NCBI GenBank assembly: GCA_020722805.1
Contig: DYKA01000006.1
Coordinates: 1-37,767, forward strand
Source of the DNA: Vermiphilus sp.
Lineage (GTDB): Bacteria; Ratteibacteria; UBA8468; B48-G9; DTJG01
Length of the DNA stretch: 37,767 nucleotides
Direction: 5' to 3'
Shown: positions 15,645 to 23,179 of the stretch, one piece after another
Position numbering within the stretch: position 1 is the first letter of the stretch
How the letters are laid out: each line of letters starts with the position of its first letter
Position numbers and translations under genes: made by a program
Notes under the pieces: generated by a model
Seen by the model: only the letters and a program-made list of their open reading frames with translations
What the model was told of the DNA's origin: nothing
Databases searched by the model: none

Positions 15645-16541
15645 ATGGATAGAAAAGAGTTTCTGAAAAAGAGCATGGCTGCGAGCCTTGGGTTGTTTCT
15701 TGCAAAATACTCAAAAATGTTTCCTTCGCTTTCTGCTGAGGCACAGGCATCACAACCAGTGATTTATGTTTCTAAAGATAAATCTCCAGCTGAGATGGTT
15801 TCATCCGTGATAAAAGCTATGGGCGGAATCGGGAAATTTGTCAGGAAGGGCTCAAAGGTTGTTATAAAACCAAACATTGCCTGGAACAGGACCCCTGAAC
15901 AGGCGGCAAATACTAATCCAGATGTTGTGGCAGCACTGGTCAGGATGTGTCTTAGCGCAGGTGCTTCATCTATTGTGGTTACTGATGTTTCTTGCAATCC
16001 ATGGCAGGTTACCTGTGTCGCCAGCGGCATAAAGGAGGCAGTTGAGAAATCTGGCGGCACAATTAAGAGTCCATCCAGATTCAGGAAGGTTACGATACCT
16101 TCAGGTCTTGTTTTGAAAGAAGCAGAAGTCCTTGAGGACATTCTTGATGCGGATGCTGTTATCAATGTTCCTGTTGTAAAGGTTCATGGTTCTCAGGCAA
16201 AGGTGACAATATCAATGAAAAATTTGATGGGTATAGTAAGAGACAGGGGATACTTTCACAGAACAGACTTGAATCAGTGCATCGCAGACATTTCTTCTTT
16301 TCTGAAACCTGCACTGATAGTTGTTGACGCAACAAGAATTCTTCTTACCAACGGTCCTCAGGGTCCTGGCCTGGTTAAAGAGACAAAAACAGTTTTTGCG
16401 GGTACTGATTTTGTCGCACTTGACGCTTTTGGCGCAACGTTTCTTGGAGTAAAACCTGCTGATGTCAGACACATTCAGATAGCAGGAAAGATGGGGCTTG
16501 GTCAACCAGATCTTTCAAAGGTAATCATAAAGTATGTTTAA
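15645..16541 (+). CDS. DUF362 protein with an R-K variant Tat-type signal
   Basis: The 298-residue protein has the DUF362 pattern: VVIKPNIAWNRTPEQAANTN, a central AGASSIVVTDVS, DADAVINVPVVKVHG, VTISMKNLMGIV and a C-terminal VFAGTDFVALDAFGATFLG. DUF362 proteins often accompany iron-sulfur proteins; the reaction is unknown. The N-terminus MDRKEFLKKSMAASLGLFLA has the layout of a Tat signal (polar, FLK, hydrophobic stretch), but the twin arginine is Arg3-Lys4. Good ribosome binding site (AAGGAGGG). The gene overlaps the next one by 8 bases and is the first of five coding for ferredoxins and Tat components, which supports export of the folded protein. Confidence 0.85.
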   Translation: MDRKEFLKKSMAASLGLFLAKYSKMFPSLSAEAQASQPVIYVSKDKSPAEMVSSVIKAMGGIGKFVRKGSKVVIKPNIAWNRTPEQAANTNPDVVAALVRMCLSAGASSIVVTDVSCNPWQVTCVASGIKEAVEKSGGTIKSPSRFRKVTIPSGLVLKEAEVLEDILDADAVINVPVVKVHGSQAKVTISMKNLMGIVRDRGYFHRTDLNQCIADISSFLKPALIVVDATRILLTNGPQGPGLVKETKTVFAGTDFVALDAFGATFLGVKPADVRHIQIAGKMGLGQPDLSKVIIKYV

Positions 16542-17205
16542 GATTAGATTGAAGAAACCGGTTCTAAACAGTGTAGCAAGAAAAATTTTCGTTAGAAGAA
16601 TTAGCCAGGCAGCAAGTATATTCTTTTTCTTCTTTCTTTTCAAAAGGGCAGCTGTTTTTCCTGTGTCTGATAAACTTCCCCTCAGCATATATTTTAAGAT
16701 GGATGGTCTTCTTGCTGTTGCAATGTCCATCATATCAAAGTCATTTTCTTTGCTCTTTCCTGCGATTTTTTTGTTGTTTCTGATCATGCTTTCTGGAAAC
16801 TTTTTCTGCTCATGGCTATGTCCTTTCGGTGGTATCATTGATTATATTTGTGCTCTATCATTTAGAAAATACTGGAAAATTTCGCCTGCGATCAAAGGCT
16901 TATTCAGAAGCATGAGACCTTGGACTTTAGTTTTTGTATTGACCTCTGCTGTGCTTGCAGGCTTTTCTTATTATCCTTTTCTGGGTTTTGTTTTTGATCC
17001 GTTTGTGATTATGAATGGTGCTTTTATTGGTTTGAAGATATGGCTTGTTTTTTTTGCTGTTATTTTAATGGCAAGCATTTTGAAACCAAGATTATGGTGT
17101 TATTGTTTGTGTCCCCTGGGATGGTTTTATACTCTTGTGGGAACAAAATTGCGCATAAGGAAAATCATCAATTTTTCAAGGGAGAAAGTTTTTAAGATAC
17201 GCTGA
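16534..17205 (+). CDS. NapH-like polytopic membrane protein with two CX3CP motifs
   Basis: The 223-residue integral membrane protein shows about five hydrophobic segments (near 28-38, 70-92, 122-140, 150-160, 168-185). Two CX3CP motifs, CSWLCPFGG after the second segment and CYCLCPLGWF near the C-terminus, are the mark of the NapH/RnfB-linked 4Fe-4S membrane family (PF12801 type). The classical C-terminal ferredoxin domain of NapH is absent, and ferredoxin clusters are supplied instead by the next gene. It probably passes electrons from the quinone pool or cytoplasm to the periplasmic ferredoxin. Its stop TGA shares a base with the next ATG. Confidence 0.8.
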   Translation: MFKIRLKKPVLNSVARKIFVRRISQAASIFFFFFLFKRAAVFPVSDKLPLSIYFKMDGLLAVAMSIISKSFSLLFPAIFLLFLIMLSGNFFCSWLCPFGGIIDYICALSFRKYWKISPAIKGLFRSMRPWTLVFVLTSAVLAGFSYYPFLGFVFDPFVIMNGAFIGLKIWLVFFAVILMASILKPRLWCYCLCPLGWFYTLVGTKLRIRKIINFSREKVFKIR

Positions 17206-17792
17206 TGAATAGAAAGGAATTTATTCTTTCAATATCTGCTGTGCTTTTTGCTGCTATGTGGCCTGGTTTTTTGTTGCGGAGTGCAAGAAGGATATCAATC
17301 ATCAGACCACCTGGCTCTGTGGAAGAAACTCTGTTTTCGCAGTTCTGTATCAGGTGTGGTCAGTGCATGAAAATATGTCCTGCCCATTGCCTGAAGCCGG
17401 TAAGAATTGAAAGGTCAATAAGGGATTGGGCAACACCAGAAATAATTCCAAGACAGGCCGGCTGCATCCGCTGTCAGAGTTGTTCAAAGGTTTGCCCTAC
17501 AGGCGCCATAAGAAAAGTTGAGAATGAAAAAATAAAGATGGGCACAGCGCACATAAACAGAAAAGAATGCCTTGTCTGGACACATCAGAAGGAGTGTCTT
17601 ATTTGCCTTGAATTCTGTCCTGTGCAGGCAATATACAAAGACGAGAATGGAAGGCCAGTTGTTAATCCAGTATTGTGTGTAGGTTGCGGTTTGTGCGAGC
17701 AAAACTGTCCTGTGACCACTGAAGAAGCAGCCATAAGGGTGAGTCCATCTGGAGAGAGAAGATTCCGTATAAAAGAAAATAAATACTGCTGA
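17205..17792 (+). CDS. NapG/MauM-like ferredoxin with four [4Fe-4S] motifs and R-K signal
   Basis: A 195-residue polyferredoxin. Four cysteine motifs follow in order: CIRCGQCMKICP, CIRCQSCSKVCP, an extended CLVWTHQKECLICLEFCP and CVGCGLCEQNCP, which is the NapG arrangement. The N-terminus MNRKEFILSISAVLFAAMW looks like a Tat signal, again with Arg3-Lys4 in place of R-R. Cofactor-loaded ferredoxins must be exported folded, so Tat export is expected. It starts in a TGATG overlap with the NapH-like gene and precedes tatA by 23 bases. Likely a periplasmic electron carrier; the terminal acceptor is not encoded in the window. Confidence 0.85.
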   Translation: MNRKEFILSISAVLFAAMWPGFLLRSARRISIIRPPGSVEETLFSQFCIRCGQCMKICPAHCLKPVRIERSIRDWATPEIIPRQAGCIRCQSCSKVCPTGAIRKVENEKIKMGTAHINRKECLVWTHQKECLICLEFCPVQAIYKDENGRPVVNPVLCVGCGLCEQNCPVTTEEAAIRVSPSGERRFRIKENKYC

Positions 17793-17815
17793 AAATTCTT
17801 AACAGAGGAGGTTTG

Positions 17816-18001
17816 ATGAATCTTGGAGCGCAGGAACTTATATTGATTGGCTTGATTGTTTTGCTTTTATTTGGAGCAAGAAGATTACCAGAGATTGGAA
17901 GGGCATTCGGGAAAGCGCTGGCTGAGTTCAAAAAAGGAATGAAGGAGGTTGAGAAAAGCGCAGAAACAGAAGAAAAACCTGACAAATCAGAAGAAAAATG
18001 A
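17816..18001 (+). CDS. tatA: Sec-independent translocase subunit TatA/TatE
   Basis: A 61-residue protein with one N-terminal transmembrane helix (QELILIGLIVLLLFGARRL), the FGARRLPEIGRAFGKAL hinge and amphipathic helix, and an acidic, charged tail (EKSAETEEKPDKSEEK). This is the TatA family core. ATG 17816 is chosen over an in-frame TTG at 17813 because AGGAGG at 17806-17811 is better spaced for it. The stop overlaps the tatC start by ATGA. No separate TatB is visible, so this may be a minimal TatA-TatC system. Confidence 0.93.
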   Translation: MNLGAQELILIGLIVLLLFGARRLPEIGRAFGKALAEFKKGMKEVEKSAETEEKPDKSEEK

Positions 18002-18741
18002 AGAAAACAGTCACTGATGGTTCGTTCCTTGACCATCTTGAAGAGCTGAGACAAAGAATTCTTTTGATTCTACTCTGGTTTTTTGTTGCATCCTGCCTTG
18101 TTTATGTATTTAAGAATCAATTACTTAAGGTCATTTTGCAGCCACTCGGCGGACTTCAGGAAAAGATTGTGTTTGTTTCTCCTGTTGAGCCATTTTTTTC
18201 AGTAATAAAGGTTTCACTTTTCTGCGGATTCCTGCTTTCGTTTCCATTTATGCTTTACCAACTGTATCTATTTGTAAAACCGGCACTTAAACCTACGCAA
18301 GCAAAAGTTATGCTCTGGTCAACAGTAGCCAGTCAGGTTCTTTTTTATGCTGGTGCTTTGTTTGCTCATTTCTTTATAGTGCCGGCAGGCCTGAGGATTC
18401 TCTTTAGCTTTGGCACAGGTTTGATGCAACCAATGATAACAATAGGTTATTATCTTTCATTCCTTATGTGGATGATTATGGGAATCAGTATTGTTTTTCA
18501 GGTTCCTGTTGTTATGACGTTCCTTGTAATCTCTGAAATTTTAAGCCTTGAGGCACTTGCAAGAATCAGAAAGCCTGTGATTGTGGGGAGTTTTGTTGTC
18601 GCCGCACTTATTACACCGACAACTGACATGATAACACAGATTATTATTGCAGGCATAATGGTGGTTCTTTATGAGATTACAATCTTAATTCTTAGAATCA
18701 TTTATAAATATAAATTACTGATAAAAGATAACTTGTATTAA
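17998..18741 (+). CDS. tatC: Twin-arginine translocase subunit TatC with an altered signal-binding site
   Basis: TatC is the six-helix receptor for Tat signal peptides. The 247-residue protein keeps FLDHLEELRQR with Glu16 (E. coli Glu15), the QPL Pro (Pro48 in E. coli), LYQLYLFVKPAL (Phe94), a PxxF-type periplasmic loop, and TPTTDMITQ with the conserved Asp. The second Glu that contacts the twin arginines (E. coli Glu103, in FxxPxLxxxE) is Gln101 here: VKPALKPTQAK. The codon is CAA at 18298-18300. The protein is otherwise well conserved, so decay is unlikely. Its cotranscribed substrates carry R-K signals, which suggests a matched change. Last gene of the operon. Confidence 0.93.
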   Translation: MKKTVTDGSFLDHLEELRQRILLILLWFFVASCLVYVFKNQLLKVILQPLGGLQEKIVFVSPVEPFFSVIKVSLFCGFLLSFPFMLYQLYLFVKPALKPTQAKVMLWSTVASQVLFYAGALFAHFFIVPAGLRILFSFGTGLMQPMITIGYYLSFLMWMIMGISIVFQVPVVMTFLVISEILSLEALARIRKPVIVGSFVVAALITPTTDMITQIIIAGIMVVLYEITILILRIIYKYKLLIKDNLY

Positions 18742-19066
18742 TTTTCTTAATAATAATTCTTAACTGCCTGACCCAGGGTTGAGTGCTTTCATTGCTGTCT
18801 AATTTCCGGACTGTCTGTATATTGAAAGTTTACATAATATATCTTATGCGACATTATATTTTATAAGATTTTGAATATCCAACACTTAGATTCTTCTGAG
18901 CATAACTACTGTTCATTGGTGTTATTTTTGAGATTGTTTGTGGTATTATGGAATACAGGCGATTATTTCATGGAGCTTTGTGGAAAGAAAATAAAATACC
19001 TTTTTCCTTTGGTATGAGTAAAACCCTGTTTTTTTGGTTTTTTTGTCTTATTTTTTGTTTTCCGGC
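18742..19066. other. 325-base intergenic region between convergent tatC and pdxJ
   Basis: A+T-rich, no RNA gene and no clear hairpin terminator recognised. A 59-codon plus-strand frame from ATG 18948 to 19127 has a hydrophobic middle but no ribosome binding site and runs into pdxJ antisense, so it is not called. Confidence 0.45.
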
Positions 19067-19807
19067 TTATTCTGGCTGGTTTCCTGCCTGCCTCAGCAGT
19101 GAAACCATTTCTTTTACAGCGCTGTGAAGCCCGACAAAGACTGCCTTACAGATTATGCTGTAGCCAATGTTGAGTTCTTCAATCCTGGGAATTGAAAGTA
19201 TCGGGTGTATGTTTCTGTAATCCAGGCCATGGCCTGCGTGTACTTTGAGGCCTGTTGACATTGCGTATTCTGTGGATTTTGCTATTCTTTCATATTCCTG
19301 ATACCACATAGTTTCTTCATGCTTTTCAAATAATTCCGCAAATTTTCCCGTATGTATTTCTATGGCATCTGCTCCTGCTATCTTTGAAGCTTCAATCTGT
19401 CTGTGGTCCGGTTCAATGAACAGACTTACAGTGATACCCTTTTCGTGAAATCTATCAATTACCTGTGCTATTCTATTTGCATTTCCAGAGACATCAAGAC
19501 CACCTTCTGTGGTTAATTCTTCTCTTTTTTCCGGAACAAGGGTTACCTGTGCCGGGCAGACATTCAGCGCTATTTTCACTATTTCTTCGTTCACTGCCAT
19601 TTCAAGATTCAGTCGTCTGACTGTCTCTTTCAAAGCATAGACATCTCTGTCCTGTATGTGTCTTCTGTCTTCTCTCAGATGGCACACAATTGAATCACAG
19701 CCGGCAATTTCACATATGCCAGCCGCAAACACTGGGTCTGGAAACCTTCCGCGTCTTGCCTGCCTCAGTGTTGCTATGTGGTCAATATTTACGCCCAATT
19801 TTTTCAT
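19067..19807 (-). CDS. pdxJ: Pyridoxine 5'-phosphate synthase
   Basis: PdxJ condenses 3-amino-2-oxopropyl phosphate with deoxyxylulose-5-phosphate in DXP-dependent vitamin B6 synthesis. The 246-residue protein shows LGVNIDHIATLRQARRG, HLREDRRHI, NLEMA, LVPEKREELTTEGGLDV, SLFIEPD, AIEIHTG, VHAGHGLDY and ELNIGYSII. The catalytic His and Glu positions are kept. GGAGG precedes the ATG. It is the last gene of a long minus-strand operon; HisC just upstream uses the pyridoxal phosphate this pathway supplies. Confidence 0.95.
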   Translation of the reverse strand: MKKLGVNIDHIATLRQARRGRFPDPVFAAGICEIAGCDSIVCHLREDRRHIQDRDVYALKETVRRLNLEMAVNEEIVKIALNVCPAQVTLVPEKREELTTEGGLDVSGNANRIAQVIDRFHEKGITVSLFIEPDHRQIEASKIAGADAIEIHTGKFAELFEKHEETMWYQEYERIAKSTEYAMSTGLKVHAGHGLDYRNIHPILSIPRIEELNIGYSIICKAVFVGLHSAVKEMVSLLRQAGNQPE

Positions 19808-19826
19808 TTTTGCCTCCGGATGAATT

Positions 19827-20927
19827 TTAACAGATTTTTTCCAGTTGTTTTATGAGCAACCTGTTTTCTGATGATTTTCCAACGGTAATTCTTATGAAAT
19901 TTTCCTTGAGCCCAAATCCTGTCATGGGACGCACGATAATCCCGTTTTCTTCAAGTTTCTGACATATTTCAGCGGCATTTTTTTCTGTCTGACAGAAGAG
20001 AAAGTTTGCCTGACTTTGAAATACTGTAAATCCTAATTTTTTCAGGTTTTCAGAAAGATATTTCTTTTCTTTTTTATTGTGTTGAATGGATTTTCTTACG
20101 AAATTGCGGTCATCAAGTGCAGCGATAGCGGCTTCCTGAGCCAGAATAGTTGTATTAAAAGGTGGTCTTATTTTCTCCAGAATCCTGATTATATCCTTTG
20201 ACGCTATACCATATCCAATTCTTAACCCGGCAAGTCCATATATTTTTGAAAATGTCCTGGCAATTATCACATTTCCCTTTCCGAGCCACTGGAATGCACT
20301 TCCAAAATCAGGGTCTTCTGCATATTCAAAATACGCCTCATCAAAGAGTGCTATGACATTTTCAGGAATATTCCTAATAAACCTTCTTAGCTCATGCTTT
20401 TTTACATGGGAACCCGTGGGATTATTGGGATTACACAATATTACCAGTTTTGTTTTCTTAGATATTTTTTCAAGATAACTGTCCAGGTTATAGGTGAAAT
20501 CCGCATTGAGTCCGACCTCTACGGGTTTTGCACCAAAAGCATGTGCAAGAATCTTATAGATTATGAACGAAGGCCAGGCAAATACTATTTCATCGCCAGG
20601 TTCGCAGAACGCCTGAACTGTCATGCTTATTATCTCACTTGAACCACTGCCTATCACTATTTGCCGGCCATCAATACCGAGCAGATGTGATAGTTTTCCC
20701 TTGAGTGCAAATGCATCTCCTTCCGGATACCTGTTAACCGTTTGTGCCTTGTTTTTTATGGCTTTTACAGCATAGGGAGATGCTCCAAGAGGATTTTCAT
20801 TTGAAGCAAGTTTTATAATTTTTGACAATCCCTTTTCTCTGAAAAGCTGTTCCACTGGTTTCCCGGGTACATAGGGGCTGATAAAAGACAGGCTTTTCCT
20901 TGCAAGTTTTTCAATCCGGTTATTCAT
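19827..20927 (-). CDS. hisC: Histidinol-phosphate / aromatic aminotransferase
   Basis: A 366-residue pyridoxal-phosphate aminotransferase of the HisC type. Motifs are KLASNENPLGASP, NRYPEGDAFALK, GSGSSEIISM, CNPNNPTGS, FDEAYFEYA, TFSKIYGLAGLRIGY with the Schiff-base Lys, and IRPMTGFG-like VRPMTGFGL near the end, then FIRITVG. The main reaction is histidinol phosphate with 2-oxoglutarate, but this subgroup often also transaminates phenylpyruvate, which could finish phenylalanine synthesis started by PheA. The start overlaps the trpS stop by ATGA. Confidence 0.93.
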   Translation of the reverse strand: MNNRIEKLARKSLSFISPYVPGKPVEQLFREKGLSKIIKLASNENPLGASPYAVKAIKNKAQTVNRYPEGDAFALKGKLSHLLGIDGRQIVIGSGSSEIISMTVQAFCEPGDEIVFAWPSFIIYKILAHAFGAKPVEVGLNADFTYNLDSYLEKISKKTKLVILCNPNNPTGSHVKKHELRRFIRNIPENVIALFDEAYFEYAEDPDFGSAFQWLGKGNVIIARTFSKIYGLAGLRIGYGIASKDIIRILEKIRPPFNTTILAQEAAIAALDDRNFVRKSIQHNKKEKKYLSENLKKLGFTVFQSQANFLFCQTEKNAAEICQKLEENGIIVRPMTGFGLKENFIRITVGKSSENRLLIKQLEKIC

Positions 20928-21928
20928 TTTTTATATTCAATTCCTATAAGTTTCCGCACCTCTTTCATTGTTTGTTGAGCAACTTTTCTTGCTTTTTCTG
21001 AACCTGCCTGAAGGATCTTCCACACTTCTTCGTGATGTCTGGAGAAATATTCTCTTTTCTTTTTTATTGGTTCCAGAAATGACACGAGGTCCCTGCCCAT
21101 CTGCTTTTTGCAGTCAACACAGCCGATTTCTGCCCTCAGGCATTTATTTCTGATGTCATCATGGTTTTTTGAGACAAGTTTTCTATATGCAAATACAGCA
21201 CATTCGTCAGGATGTCCTGGGTCTTTTTTATAAAGACGCGTCTGATCCGTGAACATCTTTGATGTCTTGGCCAAAATTTTCTCTTCTGAATCATTCAAAT
21301 AGATTGCATTTCCGTACGACTTGCTCATTTTTCTTCCGTCTGTTCCAGGAATCTTGGGGGTTTCTGTGAGAAGTTCTTTTGGCTCAGGGAAATATTCTCC
21401 ATAAAGAAAATTGAATCTGCGGGCAATTTCTCTTGTTAATTCAAGGTGCGGCAGTTGATCAACTCCTATCGGGACAAACTCTGCGCGATATACAAGGATA
21501 TCCGCTGCCTGCAGGACGGGATACCCGAGAAAGCCAAAGGTATGAAGGTCCTTTTCCTTCAATTCGGCAATCTGTTCTTTGTAAACCGGATTTCTCTCAA
21601 GCCATGACACCGGAACAATCATTGAAAGAAGAAGGTTTAGTTCAGAGTGTTCCTGGACCATTGACTGAATGAAAATCGTTGACTTGTGCGGGTCAAGTCC
21701 GCATGAGAGAAAATCAACAGCTATTTCAAAAACATTGTTTCTTATGCTTTCCGGATTTTGATATTCTGTACTCAGTGCGTGCCAGTCGGCGATCATATAA
21801 AAACAGGTGTATCCCTCGTCCTGTAGTTTTCTCCAGTTCTCAAGAGCCCCGAAAAGGTGTCCGATATGCAGCGGTCCTGTAGGCCTCATTCCACTCAATA
21901 TCCTACCTTCAGAAGTTCTTAAGTTCAT
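20924..21928 (-). CDS. trpS: Tryptophanyl-tRNA synthetase
   Basis: A class Ic tRNA synthetase of 334 residues, normal for bacterial TrpRS. It has SGMRPTGPLHIGHLFGALENW with the HIGH motif, a DWHAL segment, GFLGYPVLQAADIL, VPIGVDQLPHLELTREI and the KMSKS loop in GRKMSKSYGNAI. The first residues MNLRTS are encoded by the A+T-rich junction repeat, and the ATG itself lies in that repeat, overlapping the NUDIX stop by ATGA. The protein could be trimmed to a later start only by losing conserved sequence close to SGMRP, so this start stands. Confidence 0.96.
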   Translation of the reverse strand: MNLRTSEGRILSGMRPTGPLHIGHLFGALENWRKLQDEGYTCFYMIADWHALSTEYQNPESIRNNVFEIAVDFLSCGLDPHKSTIFIQSMVQEHSELNLLLSMIVPVSWLERNPVYKEQIAELKEKDLHTFGFLGYPVLQAADILVYRAEFVPIGVDQLPHLELTREIARRFNFLYGEYFPEPKELLTETPKIPGTDGRKMSKSYGNAIYLNDSEEKILAKTSKMFTDQTRLYKKDPGHPDECAVFAYRKLVSKNHDDIRNKCLRAEIGCVDCKKQMGRDLVSFLEPIKKKREYFSRHHEEVWKILQAGSEKARKVAQQTMKEVRKLIGIEYKK

Positions 21929-21936
21929 AACTTATT
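21912..21936 (-). repeat. A+T-rich junction repeat, copy 3 (NUDIX/trpS)
   Basis: In gene direction AATAAGTTATGAACTTAAGA (then ACTTC). It holds both the NUDIX stop TGA and the trpS start ATG. It matches copy 5 at 31268-31292 in 23 of 25 bases. Confidence 0.7.
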
Positions 21937-22743
21937 ACTCCGTATTAGATTCCTGTCAAAAAACCGCTCGAGAATTTCTCTGTGGTCAAATGCAATATTT
22001 TCCGGAAGTGCGTTCCTGTGAAAGATTTTTGCTTTTGAAGCATCATCGCCCGGACATATTTCACCCTCCCCGTCGGCGGTAAATACAATTGATATAGTGT
22101 GAAACCTCGGGTCTCTTCCGGGTTTTGAAAATACGCCGAAGAGTTTCAAATTTTTTATCTTAAGGCCGGTTTCTTCTTTTGCTTCTCTCATTGCAGCATT
22201 TTCCGCGGATTCACCATAGTTGATAAATCCCCCGGGTATTGCCCATCCTTGAGGGAAATTTCTTCGGTATATAAGTACGACACCCCTGCTCTTCTTTATG
22301 ATAACGTCAGCCGCTGGATAGGGATTTCTGAATGTTTTTTTTGTGATGCTTTCAAGCAATTCTGTTGCTATTTTTTCACAGATGTTGAAGCAATTCTCCG
22401 GCAGGATTACACTTATTTTCCTGAACCTTTCACCACGGCCCACCGCGGAGATAATTTCTTCCATCATAGTCCTGAACGAATTCTGAACAGATATCTTGCC
22501 AGTTTTGCAATCCGGAACTGACAATGCAACTGAGACACATGAAAGTTTCGTTACTGTCTTTATTGCCCTTTCAAACTCTCTTCTGGAATTTTCTGATACC
22601 GGGATATGTATCATCTTTATACTTCCACGGACATTAAATTTTTCGCCATCTTTTCTGATGGGAATGTCTGCATTTTTTCTTCCCGTATCTGTAGAAATTA
22701 TTTCAATAACTTTGTCCGATATAAAATATCTAACTTTTTTCAT
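21925..22743 (-). CDS. NUDIX hydrolase with an N-terminal macro-like domain
   Basis: The C-terminal half (about 140-265) is a NUDIX hydrolase. Its box GFINYGESAENAAMREAKEE (then TGL) fits Gx5Ex7REUxEExGU exactly, and the AIPGGF lead is typical of ADP-ribose or nucleotide pyrophosphatases. The N-terminal half (about 35-130) has alternating strands and helices (SRREFERAIKTVTKL, SCVSVALSVPD, FRKISVILPE) that recall the second half of a macro domain, but the usual N-terminal VNAAN-type ADP-ribose loop is not seen. The macro reading is tentative. The gene sits between yjbQ and trpS in the operon; its C-terminus SNKL is encoded by the junction repeat. Substrate unknown. Confidence 0.85.
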   Translation of the reverse strand: MKKVRYFISDKVIEIISTDTGRKNADIPIRKDGEKFNVRGSIKMIHIPVSENSRREFERAIKTVTKLSCVSVALSVPDCKTGKISVQNSFRTMMEEIISAVGRGERFRKISVILPENCFNICEKIATELLESITKKTFRNPYPAADVIIKKSRGVVLIYRRNFPQGWAIPGGFINYGESAENAAMREAKEETGLKIKNLKLFGVFSKPGRDPRFHTISIVFTADGEGEICPGDDASKAKIFHRNALPENIAFDHREILERFFDRNLIRSNKL

Positions 22744-22744
22744 T

Positions 22745-22772
22745 AGTTTATAACTTCATAACTTATTAATTT
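22745..22772 (-). repeat. A+T-rich junction repeat, copy 4 (yjbQ/NUDIX)
   Basis: In gene direction AAATTAATAAGTTATGAAGT (then TATAAACT). It encodes the last residues INKL and the TGA stop of yjbQ and fills the gap to the NUDIX start. It shares GTTATGAAGTTA with the alcohol dehydrogenase end at copy 1. Confidence 0.65.
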
Positions 22773-23172
22773 CAGAATTTGTGGACAAAAATGTAAGCCA
22801 TATTTCTCTTGTTCTTGGACCGTCAAATTCACAAAGGAAAATACCCTGCCATGTTCCGAGCTGGATTTTTTTGTTTTCAACTATGAGCGTTATTGAATGG
22901 GCAGATAAGGTTGACTGGATGTGGGCGTCTGAATTTCCTTCTGAATGACGGTAGTTTCCATTCTCCGGCACCATCCGGCTGAAGAAAGTCGTTATATCCT
23001 CCCGGACAGAGATGTCAGCGTTTTCATTGATTGTAATTCCACAGGTTGTATGAGGAACAAACAGAATACATATCCCGTTTTCGAGAGAAAGCCCCTTCAG
23101 AACCCGCTGAACTTCTCCGGTGATGTCCACCATTTCTTTTCGCTTTGTGGTTCTAACGATTATTTTCCGCAT
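22756..23172 (-). CDS. yjbQ: YjbQ family protein (UPF0047)
   Basis: A 138-residue protein of the UPF0047 family, whose members have weak thiamine-phosphate synthase activity in E. coli. It shows HTTCGITINENAD, HSEGNSDAHIQSTL, LGTWQGIFLCEFDGPRTREI, with the three metal-type His. The open frame extends to 23259, but MRKIIVRTTKRKE at 23172 matches the family start and lies 7 bases after the aminopeptidase stop. The C-terminal EINKL is repeat-encoded and outside the conserved core. Confidence 0.9.
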   Translation of the reverse strand: MRKIIVRTTKRKEMVDITGEVQRVLKGLSLENGICILFVPHTTCGITINENADISVREDITTFFSRMVPENGNYRHSEGNSDAHIQSTLSAHSITLIVENKKIQLGTWQGIFLCEFDGPRTREIWLTFLSTNSEINKL

Positions 23173-23179
23173 TTTCGGA

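Noticed and set aside
15535-15666. 43-codon open frame starting MLKKMQNTIFYFSG with AAGGAG upstream
   Set aside because: Its ATG lies in the TATAAT box of the best promoter in the gap, and its end overlaps the DUF362 gene in another frame; no family is recognised.
18948-19127. 59-codon plus-strand open frame with a hydrophobic middle
   Set aside because: No ribosome binding site, and its 3' third is antisense to conserved pdxJ.
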